Virus record (IMG/VR): IMGVR_UViG_3300033150_000600
Location: 1-49,729 of that record
Reading direction: 5' to 3' (one strand)
DNA length: 49,729 nt
DNA from: a virus
A model generated the notes under the pieces. That model ran no database searches and was not told where the DNA came from. It saw only the letters and a list, made by a program, of their open reading frames with translations. Positions 35,981-45,068 of this stretch are shown here, in pieces; the first letter of the stretch is position 1, and each line of letters opens with the position of its first letter. Made by a program: the position numbers and the translations under genes.

Positions 35981-38005
35981 TTACTTAAAAATATAATTAA
36001 GTTTTTTACGAGTTTTTGGTCCGACCTTTTTGCCTTGTAATAATTCAATTTCTTCTAATGGGGCAACTTGATATTTAATTTGGAACTCATAGACTGCTTT
36101 AGCTGTAATTCTACCATAATAACCAGTACTCGGGACATTAACAGGAAACAATTCCTCATATTTCAGGCATTCTTGGAGCATTGCTACTTCATAGTTTCGC
36201 ATACCATAAGATAAATCTTTTTCAAACTTATGCTTTGGTTTTTCTTTATCAATTTCATCTCTCCAAGTGTTCTTAAGAAACTGGAAGTATCCCCAAGCTC
36301 GAATAGGTTGGTCTTCTGTTATTATTCCTTGTCCATCAAATCCCCACTTATAATCCCAGCTATTATCAAAAATAATCGCCTTCTTGCCTTTCCATAAACA
36401 ATAATCAACTCCGGCAACCAAATGTCCATACTTACCATCTTTTCTGTTAACAACCTCTCCTTTTTTCCAATCGCCGGGGTTAAATCTACAAGCAAGAGCC
36501 ACGCCTTTGCCTTGAGAAATAACAGTCGCAATTGCATCAAAATCTATTTCTTTTGACTGGACATAATTGCCTGCTTTTCCAACTAAAGCCACTTGTTCAT
36601 CTATTGTCTTTCTGTCATCAAACTTATTCATTTCTTCTTCATTAAGGCCCTGTGATGGCATCAGTTGCTCGAAAGTAGCCCCATATTTATAACCAATGTG
36701 AAGACCATTCTGGAGCCACATTCCTTTTGAGCCATAATTAGTCCTTCTCGAATAAATATCTCTTGCTGAATAATGAACAAACTTTCCTTCTTCAACAAAA
36801 TTTTCAATGCCTAAAAGTTTAGCAATAGTTTGGGCCACACAATTATGGACAGCAATAGAATTTACAATGTAAGAGTTATCATCTTCTATTTCTAAATTAT
36901 AAAGATGACCTCCAGAGTATTCCGGAACTTTTGTGATTTTTCTTATTTTTCTAAACAAATAATCCTTTCTTTCAAGAGTATATCTGTTAGTTTTGTTCTC
37001 CTCAGGATATACGACTAAATCCCAAACAGGTAATTTATTTTTTTCTTTTTTTCTTTTTAAAATAGAACTTCTAATTTTATTGCGTAAAAGAATATGATAC
37101 ATTTGCCAAATCAATTCTTCGGAGGTAGAAACGCCTATATTTCTTTTCTCTCTTCTATGCCCATCGCCTTCTTTCCATCCTTCGTAAATCTTAAATTGTA
37201 ATTCAGGATTAAGAAACATCAATCTTTTATTTATTCTTTTTTTATCACATTTTTCATTACCTAATTCTAAAAATAGTTTTCTTAGTTCTTTATTTCCGAA
37301 AACAATATTTGTGCTGGTAGGTTTTGAAAGATTTTCTTTAATATGAAAATTAAAATTCAATCTTTTAAGAGTATTGATTATTTTTTTCTTAAAAATTTCC
37401 TCATGTCTGCCAATAGATAAAGTTATTTGATAATCTCCTAAATATCCTTCAGCTAAATATACTCCTAAAAGCCACAAAAAATCTGGATTTTTTTCAATTT
37501 GATAAATAGTTTTATCAGCAACAATATTATCTAAATAAGGAATAGCAATATAATCATTTTTTGTTAAATCTTTTGCTTCTTTCCAACCATTTAAGGTTAA
37601 AAAAGGATGCTCTAAACTACATTCAATTTCTCTATACATTCCATAAATTTGAATTTTAAGAGTATTCCCTTGCCACTTTCGTTTAAATTTTTTAATAACT
37701 TTTTTTACATTCCCAAGATGAGTTATCACATAATCTCCTTCTCTAATTTCTCCAATCGGCCTATAACTAAAATTTTCCATTAAAATTGGAGTATTATAAT
37801 GAAAACAACTTCCACTCCCATCTTGATTGAAAATAGGAAACTTACGCCAATCTTTTGGTTGTTTCGTTTCCCATTTAACTGCTTCAGCTGTTAAGACCTC
37901 TTCTGCTAAGTAATCTAAATCTCTTTCTTTTTTAGGTCTTGGGTCTTTAACAAGACCAGTTCCCGGCGGAACATAAAATTTTTTAAACCTTTTAAAAAAT
38001 AACAT
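35981..38005 (-). CDS. Papain-like (C1A) cysteine peptidase with peptidoglycan-binding domain and intein; probable endolysin, 674 aa
   Basis: The spliced protein is about 352 residues. KFPIFNQDGSGS, then the intein (67-388), then CVAQTIAKLLG gives Q-x5-C, the papain oxyanion Gln and catalytic Cys389. The catalytic His528 is in KYGHLVAGVDY and Asn548 in IFDNSWDYKWGFDGQG, as in papain. Residues about 597-671 are a PG_binding_1 domain (GMRNYEVAMLQECLKYEELF, GRITAKAVYEFQIKYQV). It lies between an XhlA-like and a holin-like gene, so it is probably the endolysin, cutting peptide bridges. A papain-fold peptidase is rare for that role. Confidence 0.88.
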   Translation of the reverse strand: MLFFKRFKKFYVPPGTGLVKDPRPKKERDLDYLAEEVLTAEAVKWETKQPKDWRKFPIFNQDGSGSCFHYNTPILMENFSYRPIGEIREGDYVITHLGNVKKVIKKFKRKWQGNTLKIQIYGMYREIECSLEHPFLTLNGWKEAKDLTKNDYIAIPYLDNIVADKTIYQIEKNPDFLWLLGVYLAEGYLGDYQITLSIGRHEEIFKKKIINTLKRLNFNFHIKENLSKPTSTNIVFGNKELRKLFLELGNEKCDKKRINKRLMFLNPELQFKIYEGWKEGDGHRREKRNIGVSTSEELIWQMYHILLRNKIRSSILKRKKEKNKLPVWDLVVYPEENKTNRYTLERKDYLFRKIRKITKVPEYSGGHLYNLEIEDDNSYIVNSIAVHNCVAQTIAKLLGIENFVEEGKFVHYSARDIYSRRTNYGSKGMWLQNGLHIGYKYGATFEQLMPSQGLNEEEMNKFDDRKTIDEQVALVGKAGNYVQSKEIDFDAIATVISQGKGVALACRFNPGDWKKGEVVNRKDGKYGHLVAGVDYCLWKGKKAIIFDNSWDYKWGFDGQGIITEDQPIRAWGYFQFLKNTWRDEIDKEKPKHKFEKDLSYGMRNYEVAMLQECLKYEELFPVNVPSTGYYGRITAKAVYEFQIKYQVAPLEEIELLQGKKVGPKTRKKLNYIFK
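36842..37807 (-). mobile_element. LAGLIDADG intein in the endolysin, 322 aa
   Basis: It starts CFHYNTPILMENFSYRPIGE (block A) and has CSLEHPFLTLNGW (block B). LLGVYLAEGYLGDY and IYEGWKEGDGHRREK are two LAGLIDADG motifs. The end is HLYNLEIEDDNSYIV ... AVHN followed by Cys. All splicing residues are standard (Cys1, block B His, HN, +1 Cys). The +1 Cys is also the catalytic Cys of the peptidase, so the unspliced protein cannot have a normal active site. Confidence 0.95.
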
Positions 38006-38006
38006 A

Positions 38007-38213
38007 TTATTTTTTTATAATTAAAGAAATAGCAATGCTAACAAGTGTTCCTAAAATGAAAATCCAGAAAATCCAATCAACTCTGTTCCTTAAATGCTGA
38101 AAATCATTATCAATAAAATTATCTAATCTGTCTTGAATACCACTTATCTTGCCTTCCAATTTTCCGATTTTATAAGAAACATTATTTAATTGTTTACTAT
38201 TTTCTTCCTTCAT
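38007..38213 (-). CDS. XhlA-like holin/haemolysin-type membrane protein, 68 aa
   Basis: A charged coiled helix (KLEGKISGIQDRLDNFIDND) leads to FQHLRNRVDWIFWIFILGTL and VSIAISLIIKK, one C-terminal membrane helix with a basic end. This is the layout of XhlA proteins, which assist holin lysis. It is 1 base from the endolysin gene. Its position fits a lysis cassette of XhlA-like, endolysin and holin. Confidence 0.8.
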   Translation of the reverse strand: MKEENSKQLNNVSYKIGKLEGKISGIQDRLDNFIDNDFQHLRNRVDWIFWIFILGTLVSIAISLIIKK

Positions 38214-38218
38214 AATTT

Positions 38219-39766
38219 TTATTCATAACTTAACTTGTGAATTGCCATAAAAGTAACATTCTCTCCATAATAAACATTTAGACCATAGCCAGAATCCTCC
38301 CACACCCACAGCTCAAGATAATCCCCGGCATCAAGATAAATAATATCGCTATGACTCGCCCCTCCTCCGTGCCCCAGGTTTTCGCCGAAAGAAACTTGAG
38401 AGACAGAGCTTCCATTTTTGTAAAATGCTATTACCACCTTGGTTATTTGCCCCACGCTTGAAAGCTCTAAAGCGGCGGTAACTAAATAATAACCCGCCCG
38501 CTTGGCTGTAAATCTATGATTAACAACATCAAACTCTCCTCGTTTGTCATAACTCTCGGCATTAAGCTGGACTTTTGTCCAGGTTGAATCGCTAATTGAC
38601 TGGTTAGATGATGCCCTATAAGCCCTGGCTCGAGATTCTAAAACCAACATATCAGTCGAAACTTCGTCTAACTCTCTTGTTAATTCTTCTTGTCTGTCAA
38701 TTATTCCGGCTTTTAATGGTTCAATATAAATCCTTGCCTTGTCCAATTCATAATCAACCTGCGTGATTAACATATTGTATTCAAAAGTTTCTGATAGTGA
38801 AACATCAAATCCTTCAAAGACGCAAGTATCTCCCGGTTCTATACTTTCAATATCATAACCTAAATTCGGGTCTTCATTGTTATCAATAATTTCAGCAATA
38901 ACTTTAACATCGGGGTCTTTATGTTCATTAACAAATGATTCGCCTATTTTTTGAGCGGTTGAGGAATCACCCACTCTTGAAGTAACCTTTTTAACTAATC
39001 TTCTGTCATAATCAGCGATTGAAGCGTCATCTTCATAAAACTGGTCAAATGAAATCCTGTCATAAAAATAAACAACATTCTTTATTTTCTCCATACTTTT
39101 TATTACTTTGATGGACTTGAAATGTCTTCCCAAAATGAACCTGTGAGTCGGTGAAGTAGGTTTGCTTTGGAATTTAACTTCGTTATAGGCATTAACATAC
39201 CAAAACCAGCCAGACGGGGCCATTTCTCTAATTCTTTCAATCGCATCTTTGTAAGTCATCATTTTGAAAGTGTAAGTCCCAGTCGTTCCGGTAGTTTTAA
39301 TGCTATCTAAACTATATGTTAATTTCGGGTTGAAACTTTCAGCACGATACCTATCCATTAAGTTTCTAAACATTTGGCCAATATCTGTTGAACTTTCTTC
39401 AATGGTAGTATTGCTTCCATTCTTGTAAATATCTTGAGCTAATTTCGTGTAATAGCCAAGCAGATTAACTACCACGCCTTCTTCTTTCCCGTCCATCCAC
39501 GGTTGATAACTTGAAATATAACCTGAATAAATCAAAGTACCAAGATTATCAGTATCACCATCAGAAATCCAAATCTGAACTTCATTGTTTAACTTTATGT
39601 CGTCATATTCTCCATAATTATCAAATTTCCGACCAAGTTTTATAACACAAGGACCAAGTCCACCATTTATCTTTTTGGAAAACCCAACGAACTCGGCATC
39701 AGCCCAGTTTTCAGCTTTCATTTCTCCACGAGAATTATAAACTTTAAAAAAAACTTTCTTGCTCAT
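38219..39766 (-). CDS. Tail hub/minor tail protein with C1q-like C-terminal domain, 515 aa
   Basis: Residues 1 to about 370 resemble siphovirus tail-hub (Tal/gp37-like) proteins: WADAEFVGFSKKINGGLGPC, VQIWISDGDTDNLGTLIYSG, RIREMAPSGWFWYVNAYNEV and NVVYFYDRISFDQFYEDDAS. Residues about 380-515 have RAYRASSNQSISDSTWTKVQ, HRFTAKRAGYYLVTAALELS and GDYLELWVWEDSGYGLNVYY, the pattern of C1q/TNF-like jelly-roll trimers. This head may bind the host receptor. No peptidase motif is seen. It overlaps the distal tail gene by ATGA. Confidence 0.82.
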   Translation of the reverse strand: MSKKVFFKVYNSRGEMKAENWADAEFVGFSKKINGGLGPCVIKLGRKFDNYGEYDDIKLNNEVQIWISDGDTDNLGTLIYSGYISSYQPWMDGKEEGVVVNLLGYYTKLAQDIYKNGSNTTIEESSTDIGQMFRNLMDRYRAESFNPKLTYSLDSIKTTGTTGTYTFKMMTYKDAIERIREMAPSGWFWYVNAYNEVKFQSKPTSPTHRFILGRHFKSIKVIKSMEKIKNVVYFYDRISFDQFYEDDASIADYDRRLVKKVTSRVGDSSTAQKIGESFVNEHKDPDVKVIAEIIDNNEDPNLGYDIESIEPGDTCVFEGFDVSLSETFEYNMLITQVDYELDKARIYIEPLKAGIIDRQEELTRELDEVSTDMLVLESRARAYRASSNQSISDSTWTKVQLNAESYDKRGEFDVVNHRFTAKRAGYYLVTAALELSSVGQITKVVIAFYKNGSSVSQVSFGENLGHGGGASHSDIIYLDAGDYLELWVWEDSGYGLNVYYGENVTFMAIHKLSYE

Positions 39767-41040
39767 AAGAAATAAGGATAATAATCAATGACAATCGAAA
39801 TTTGTATAGTACCGGCAGTTCTCTTGCCTCCAACAAAAATTTCAAAATTATAATCATTATCCGGGTCATCTGTCCAATTAGACCCCGCATCTGCTGTCGA
39901 GGAAGCATTACCTTTGTTGTAAAAATCACCGCCATATCTAATCCAGTTATAACAATTACTGGCATCGCCGGCGGTAGTTTTAGCAACCAACCAATATCTT
40001 GTATTTGCTTCCAAAGTGATAGCGCTTGAAAAATAGAACTTATAGTCATCGCCAAGTCCGGGTAAACTCCCTGCCGGAGTTGAGATTTCAGCGTTTGGGT
40101 CGGCTAAAGTTCCTGATGGTTTTCCGCCATTATCAGTTTCAATTCTTAATACCAAATCATTTGGTGGAGTTCCTGTCGTTGTGAAATGAGCGGCAATACA
40201 CATTATTGACTCGTCTTTCCAAGGTATCATAAAACCTTGAGCTTTCCAGTTATCTCCATAAACCTGTTGGCCAGAACCACCTTTTGTGACATCCCCCTCA
40301 ATGGAAATTTCCCCTAACTCGATATAAAAAGTATTACTTCCAAGAGTAAATTCAGGAAAAGGGCCGTAAAACCCAACCTCGCTGAAAGAACCGCCGGAAG
40401 GTTTAAAATCAACTATCTTATCTTCGCAGTTTATTCTTAATTTATCTCCATCGCTGAAATTAGACGATTGAGTATAAATCAATTTCTTCCCTCCACACCT
40501 AAAAGAAAATCCTTTTCTGTCTGCGGGAACATCTGTAAATGTTATTTCAATCGAGTATGGCTTCGGGGTTTTGCTTCCTTGGGAAAAACTAACAGTATCA
40601 TTCCCCGTATCAGCAGTAAACGAATCATTATATACCTGTTGAGTTGAGCCTTTGCCAATACCAGATGGGACAATAAATTCAGCTGTCCAAGGGGCAAATA
40701 AGAGATGCATATAATCTCTGTTAAAATTATGCTTTATACAGGTTGCCTTGTAGGTTCTTGACCCGCCTGCCCAAGAAATAACTAAATCTTTGTTGACCCG
40801 ACTAAATAATTCTTTAAAATCATCAATACTACTTTCTAAAGATGACTGACTCGATGCTTTGATGTTTCCAGCTATAATAATTCTTTTAGTTCTATACTTT
40901 TCCGCAACTAAAACAGCCCCGTCTTCTCTGGCTAATTCCAGAAGGGTTAAAGCTCTTTCCGGCATCGATTCGTGTTTAACAAATCGAGGCACATAAGTTG
41001 TATTTACTATTTCTGTTCCGTCAAACGTAACACTTGGCAT
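39763..41040 (-). CDS. Distal tail protein with inserted carbohydrate-binding-like domain, 425 aa
   Basis: The first part (FDGTEIVNTTYVPRFVKHES, RTKRIIIAGNIKASSQSSLE, DDFKELFSRVNKDLVISWAG) is the Dit N-terminal domain of siphovirus tail tips. FTADTGNDTVSFSQGSKTPK and PYSIEITFTDVPADRKGFSF follow. The C-terminal part (GSGQQVYGDNWKAQGFMIPW to GNASSTADAGSNWTDDPDN) has a choice-of-anchor or sugar-binding jelly-roll pattern. The start is taken at the ATG at 41040; a TTG at 41055 would overlap the tape measure stop. Confidence 0.82.
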   Translation of the reverse strand: MPSVTFDGTEIVNTTYVPRFVKHESMPERALTLLELAREDGAVLVAEKYRTKRIIIAGNIKASSQSSLESSIDDFKELFSRVNKDLVISWAGGSRTYKATCIKHNFNRDYMHLLFAPWTAEFIVPSGIGKGSTQQVYNDSFTADTGNDTVSFSQGSKTPKPYSIEITFTDVPADRKGFSFRCGGKKLIYTQSSNFSDGDKLRINCEDKIVDFKPSGGSFSEVGFYGPFPEFTLGSNTFYIELGEISIEGDVTKGGSGQQVYGDNWKAQGFMIPWKDESIMCIAAHFTTTGTPPNDLVLRIETDNGGKPSGTLADPNAEISTPAGSLPGLGDDYKFYFSSAITLEANTRYWLVAKTTAGDASNCYNWIRYGGDFYNKGNASSTADAGSNWTDDPDNDYNFEIFVGGKRTAGTIQISIVIDYYPYFL

Positions 41041-41041
41041 A

Positions 41042-42724
41042 TTATTGTCCGCCAATGGCTCTTAATTCTGACTCTCGGTTTAATGCTTCTATTATTTGTC
41101 TTTTGAAGCTATCAACATCGCCAATAAAAGCCCCTCGAAAGTCAAAATTAAAAGTATTGCCAACTCTTTTATCTGGTGGGACTACTAATTCCCCGCCGTG
41201 AACAATAGCAGGGACAGGGGCCCCAATTGGGCCGGGGACAATCCCGCCTTCTTGTAAACGAATACCTGCGAAAGGAACTTGCTTTGTCCATATACCAGAA
41301 GGAAGTAAAAATCTTTTTATATCACTTATTTTTCCTTTCAGAATATCCCATTTTCCTAAAAACCAATCTATTTTATCTGTAATCCATTCAAAAACGCTAC
41401 CAACGATATTTTTAATCGAGTTAAAAGCAACAATAAACTGAAACTCTACTTCACTAACAGCATCAATTAGCGGGTCAATCCAATCTCTTTTTAATTTCCC
41501 TCCCCAATTTATTAAAACATTAAAGGAGTCAATAAGATAGCTAATCCATTCATCGCATTTTCGCATAAATTCTGTCAACCAATTACTAATTGATTTAATA
41601 ACAGTATCAAAACTCTTTCCAACTTGTCTTGTTCTCTCTGTAACAATATCTCCCCAGAAATCCCAGTTTTCAATGAACTCTTTAATAATTGGAATCAAGG
41701 GCAAAAACAATAAACCATAAGGCAACAATATCGCTTTCAAAAACAATAATGCTTCTGATAAATTCTTTATAGTCGCAATTAACTGCCCAAAAACAATTAA
41801 AACTGGCCCCAATGCTCCAATAGCCCCAATTATTCCTATAATTGTTAATTGCCATTTCTTGTCTAATCCTGTAAATGCTTCTACTATTCTTTTTATCGTA
41901 TCAACTATCATCGGCCCTACTTCTTCCCATATCTCAGCAAAAGCATCAATTAACGTATTAACTACCGGTATCAATTGTGTACCAATTTCATCTCTCAAAT
42001 CTTTCATTCTTGCTTTCATTGCTTGCATCTTTTCAGCAACACTTGCCCCTTCAATCTTGATATTCCCATAGTTATCTTCTAAAAGCGAAAGAACATGTCT
42101 TAAATCTGCTGTTTTTCTTTCGCTTTCGGTCAATTCTTCTCTTGTCTTGCCTAATTGTTTTGCCCATTCTTCTTCTGCTCTGGTAAGGTCGACAGTAATG
42201 CCCAAGTTGTCTAAAATCATTTTAGAACCCCTACCAACACCTAAAACAATACTATCCCAAAGATAATCCATACTAAAACCAGTTGCTCTTGCCGCCTTTC
42301 TTACATAGTCAGCCATATTAGCAAAATCTTTCTGGAAATCACCAAATGCTTCTTTGCCAATCAATGACAAAGCCCTGTTAGCACTTGTAAGAATATCATA
42401 ATTTGAAAGCGTCCCTGCTGTCGCAACCTTCATTGCCCGGAGAAAATCATCAGTATCGCTAACCATTCCTCTGGTCATTGTTTCAAATGATTCCTTAACC
42501 ATCTTGAACTTACTTGCTTCTTCGGTAAATTTCTTAACACCTAAAGCCATTCCCGCCAAAGGAACTGTAATGCCGACTGACATCTTCTTTCCTAAATCAG
42601 TCATTCTCTTCCCAAGGTCTCCAAAACCCTTGCCAAGGGTGTCCATTCTTCTCTGAACATCTTTGATTGTCTTGCCGGTCTTATCTATTGCGGAAATTAT
42701 AACTTGTACTTGTTGGGTTGGCAT
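41042..42724 (-). CDS. Tape measure protein, 560 aa
   Basis: It begins MPTQQVQVIISAIDKTGKTI and continues with long helices and glycine-rich turns (GKGFGDLGKRMTDLGKKMSV). A membrane-like stretch lies at about residues 290-350 (WQLTIIGIIGAIGALGPVLI). The C-terminus carries EGGIVPGPIGAPVPAIVHGG, common in phage tape measures. It has a good ribosome site (AAGGAG, 5 bases ahead). The length suggests a short tail of roughly 80-90 nm by the usual rule. No muralytic domain is seen. Confidence 0.92.
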   Translation of the reverse strand: MPTQQVQVIISAIDKTGKTIKDVQRRMDTLGKGFGDLGKRMTDLGKKMSVGITVPLAGMALGVKKFTEEASKFKMVKESFETMTRGMVSDTDDFLRAMKVATAGTLSNYDILTSANRALSLIGKEAFGDFQKDFANMADYVRKAARATGFSMDYLWDSIVLGVGRGSKMILDNLGITVDLTRAEEEWAKQLGKTREELTESERKTADLRHVLSLLEDNYGNIKIEGASVAEKMQAMKARMKDLRDEIGTQLIPVVNTLIDAFAEIWEEVGPMIVDTIKRIVEAFTGLDKKWQLTIIGIIGAIGALGPVLIVFGQLIATIKNLSEALLFLKAILLPYGLLFLPLIPIIKEFIENWDFWGDIVTERTRQVGKSFDTVIKSISNWLTEFMRKCDEWISYLIDSFNVLINWGGKLKRDWIDPLIDAVSEVEFQFIVAFNSIKNIVGSVFEWITDKIDWFLGKWDILKGKISDIKRFLLPSGIWTKQVPFAGIRLQEGGIVPGPIGAPVPAIVHGGELVVPPDKRVGNTFNFDFRGAFIGDVDSFKRQIIEALNRESELRAIGGQ

Positions 42725-42886
42725 ATTTTCTCCTTATTTTCTCTATTTCTCTTTTCTCTCTTTCAAGATAATCCAAGCAAGCCCTAATAAACGGCCAACT
42801 GGTCTGTTTGATTTCTTGTTCAGTCCAACCAAACTCTTTACATAACCCTATGGTTACTATTTCCCAGTCGCTTCTTTTTTTTTAAA
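42681..42886 (-). CDS. Frameshift extension of the tail assembly chaperone (-1)
   Basis: At 42875-42886 the upstream frame reads TTT AAA AAA AAA G. A -1 slip there enters a frame that runs 64 codons (RSDWEIVTIGLCKEFGWTEQ, EIKQTSWPFIRACLDYLERE) to a stop at 42681, 44 bases inside the tape measure gene. The fused product is about 168 residues. This is the gpG/gpGT arrangement of siphoviruses. Confidence 0.9.
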
Positions 42887-43186
42887 TTCTCTTAATTCTC
42901 CACTCTTAAAATCGGTCTGAGATACAAGATGGAAAATATCATCAATAGAAAATCTTTCAAGAGTCGCTTCGGTAATTGGTAGTTTCTCTCCTTTTTCATC
43001 TGTTAAATTCCAATCTTTGATTAAGCAAACCAATGCTTTTCTAACTCTCGCAATATCAGAAATATCAAGGGTATAAATCTTCTCCATATCTCCCCAAAGC
43101 AAGGTATTCCAAATTTCAACCTCGCTTCCTTTAACGCTGGGAAGCTCAACTTTTTTGACCGTTCTTGGGTCTTTAAATACGGGCAT
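42857..43186 (-). CDS. Tail assembly chaperone, unshifted form, 109 aa
   Basis: MPVFKDPRTVKKVELPSVKG begins it, followed by KIYTLDISDIARVRKALVCL and DIFHLVSQTDFKSGELREFK. It stops five codons after the A-rich slippery site. Position, size and slip site fit the gpG role, coating the tape measure during tail assembly. An AAAGGTCG box precedes it. Sequence alone is weak for this fast-evolving family; the frameshift gives most of the support. Confidence 0.87.
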   Translation of the reverse strand: MPVFKDPRTVKKVELPSVKGSEVEIWNTLLWGDMEKIYTLDISDIARVRKALVCLIKDWNLTDEKGEKLPITEATLERFSIDDIFHLVSQTDFKSGELREFKKKEATGK

Positions 43187-43215
43187 ATTGATACAGTTTC
43201 TTAATTAGACGACCT

Positions 43216-44199
43216 TTAGTAACTTGACTGGGTATTGATTAACTGCATCGTACTCCAAAGCCGTACCGGACTGGTAGAGATGTCAAGCAATACTTCGAAG
43301 TTAATTGTCTGGGTAGCAACTTCGTCTAACTCTCTTGTCGGCTCCCAAGTGTGAAAATGAACCTTTGGGAAAACCATATCGAATTTCGGTTTAGTCGTTG
43401 TGCCAATGGTTAAGTTCTTGCTTTCCAATTCAATCTGCATCGCTCTTACATTTCCGTTAAGCATATAATCTCGCCAAGTCCTATCTTCGTAGTTTAACTC
43501 TATTGTCCCGTTGATTTTCATTCCTTTGTTAACAATATCTTCTGGGTCAAAACTACCAAGAGTTTCTATTCTTTCAACCAGCTTCTCAAAAGTAATCGAT
43601 AAACTCTTAACGCTAATCTTTGAAGCCGCAGATAATCCACTTACATTATTTGCCACCTTGAAAGTTAAATCAGGGGCAATAAAGTGATAATCCTTTGACC
43701 AACTTGGTGTCGAACTTGTATCCTTATGATATTTGGAAATAAAGTTCGCCGAGAATTTAACTATCTCGCCCGGATTGATATTGATTGTCATCGAGTTAAT
43801 CATTGCTAACTCGAATCTCATATCTCCTACTGGGTCGGAAACATGGATAGTCAAACTATCGCAAGCATTGTCGTCTTGAAATGTGTAATTGTGGGTATAT
43901 ACTCCCGATTCTGGCGTATCAGCACTTGTGCTAACTGTTCCAAATAAAGCTAACAACAATAATCCAAAAGAATTGATATTTATCTCTCCCTCGATGTTTC
44001 CTTCTGCCCATCTACCAACCACATAAGCACTTAATGGGGCGGCAATGCTTCCATAACTTCCAACAACAAAATCTTTATTGACTTTATCATCGAAAGTAAT
44101 AGCGGTTTTAGGCAACCAATGTGAGGCCGCAACTCCCGTCCCACGGCTTGTTTCCTTCCCAATACCGACTGATACTCTTCTGCCTGTGAATACACTCAT
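43216..44199 (-). CDS. Major tail tube protein, 327 aa
   Basis: It opens MSVFTGRRVSVGIGKETSRG, then VAASHWLPKTAITFDDKVNK, a pattern of phage tail tube proteins. NPGEIVKFSANFISKYHKDT and KISVKSLSITFEKLVERIET continue the beta-rich fold, with the C-terminus ending TINFEVLLDISTSPVRLWST. It follows the tail terminator gene and precedes the chaperone, as in other siphoviruses. The leader has an AAAAGGTCGA box. Confidence 0.88.
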   Translation of the reverse strand: MSVFTGRRVSVGIGKETSRGTGVAASHWLPKTAITFDDKVNKDFVVGSYGSIAAPLSAYVVGRWAEGNIEGEININSFGLLLLALFGTVSTSADTPESGVYTHNYTFQDDNACDSLTIHVSDPVGDMRFELAMINSMTININPGEIVKFSANFISKYHKDTSSTPSWSKDYHFIAPDLTFKVANNVSGLSAASKISVKSLSITFEKLVERIETLGSFDPEDIVNKGMKINGTIELNYEDRTWRDYMLNGNVRAMQIELESKNLTIGTTTKPKFDMVFPKVHFHTWEPTRELDEVATQTINFEVLLDISTSPVRLWSTMQLINTQSSY

Positions 44200-44237
44200 A
44201 TTTGTAATTATTTATTTAATTTTAATTTATCGACCTT

Positions 44238-44663
44238 TTAAATTTGGGTATCAAATTGGACAACCACCCTCACTTCTAATTCTGCTACTACATATTTGGG
44301 GTCTTCCCATATTTGTGATAGCACTGGAAAACTAATTATCATTGTCTCATTGCTTGGCAAACTTATTCCCGTCAAAAGCTGGTCTTGGTCAAATGCTTCA
44401 ATCACATCATCAACAACTCCTTCAATAATTCTCCTTGCTTTTCTAATATCTTGGCTTTCTATCTCTTGTAATATATAAACCGTAAAAATATAAACTCTCT
44501 GGTTTTGAGTCGTCGTCTGGAATTCGGCATCATTTCTTGTTGATTTTACAATAGCGGCAGGAAAACCGCCAAACTCTTCTGTCGGATAATCGTGAACTTC
44601 TTGAATCGAATCTATGCTTTCCAGTTTCGTTTTTAATTGGTTTCTTATTGGTTCAAATGCCAT
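44238..44663 (-). CDS. Tail terminator-like protein, 141 aa
   Basis: MAFEPIRNQLKTKLESIDSI, FPAAIVKSTRNDAEFQTTTQ and YIFTVYILQEIESQDIRKAR resemble gpU/gp17-type tail terminators. YVVAELEVRVVVQFDTQI ends the last strand. It lies between the HK97 gp10-like and tail tube genes, the expected place. The call rests on pattern and order. Confidence 0.8.
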   Translation of the reverse strand: MAFEPIRNQLKTKLESIDSIQEVHDYPTEEFGGFPAAIVKSTRNDAEFQTTTQNQRVYIFTVYILQEIESQDIRKARRIIEGVVDDVIEAFDQDQLLTGISLPSNETMIISFPVLSQIWEDPKYVVAELEVRVVVQFDTQI

Positions 44664-44687
44664 CTTGCTATTTATGTTTATTGATAA

Positions 44688-45068
44688 TTATCTTGCCAGT
44701 GCTTTCCTGATTGCTTCTTCGAAAACTCTTCTAATTTCATGTTCAGCTCTTTCGGCCCCAATCTTCATAAATTGCCTTACTGTTCCCGGCATTTTTGGCG
44801 GGATATGTAATGGCCAATTTCTTGTTCCTTCGTGAACAAATATAGCATAATCAACCCTTGGGCCAATAGTCGCCTTAAAAGGTTCTATGTCTTTAGTAAT
44901 ACTTGCTCTTAACCTTCCTGTGTCTACCGGCGTGATTGGTTTTGATTTTCTTTCCACAATGAAAGCAGATTTAATAATTCCTTCTCTCAATTCATTTTTT
45001 ATTTCCCTTGGTAATTTTCCAAACTTTCGATGAACTTTATCTAAACCTTTTATTTCTATTTTTATCAT
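44688..45068 (-). CDS. HK97 gp10-like tail-component protein, 126 aa
   Basis: MIKIEIKGLDKVHRKFGKLP and IVERKSKPITPVDTGRLRAS are the family signature (TPVDTGRLR), and VDYAIFVHEGTRNW follows. It joins the head-completion gene by ATGA. Its role is in the head-tail connection or tail assembly. Confidence 0.92.
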   Translation of the reverse strand: MIKIEIKGLDKVHRKFGKLPREIKNELREGIIKSAFIVERKSKPITPVDTGRLRASITKDIEPFKATIGPRVDYAIFVHEGTRNWPLHIPPKMPGTVRQFMKIGAERAEHEIRRVFEEAIRKALAR

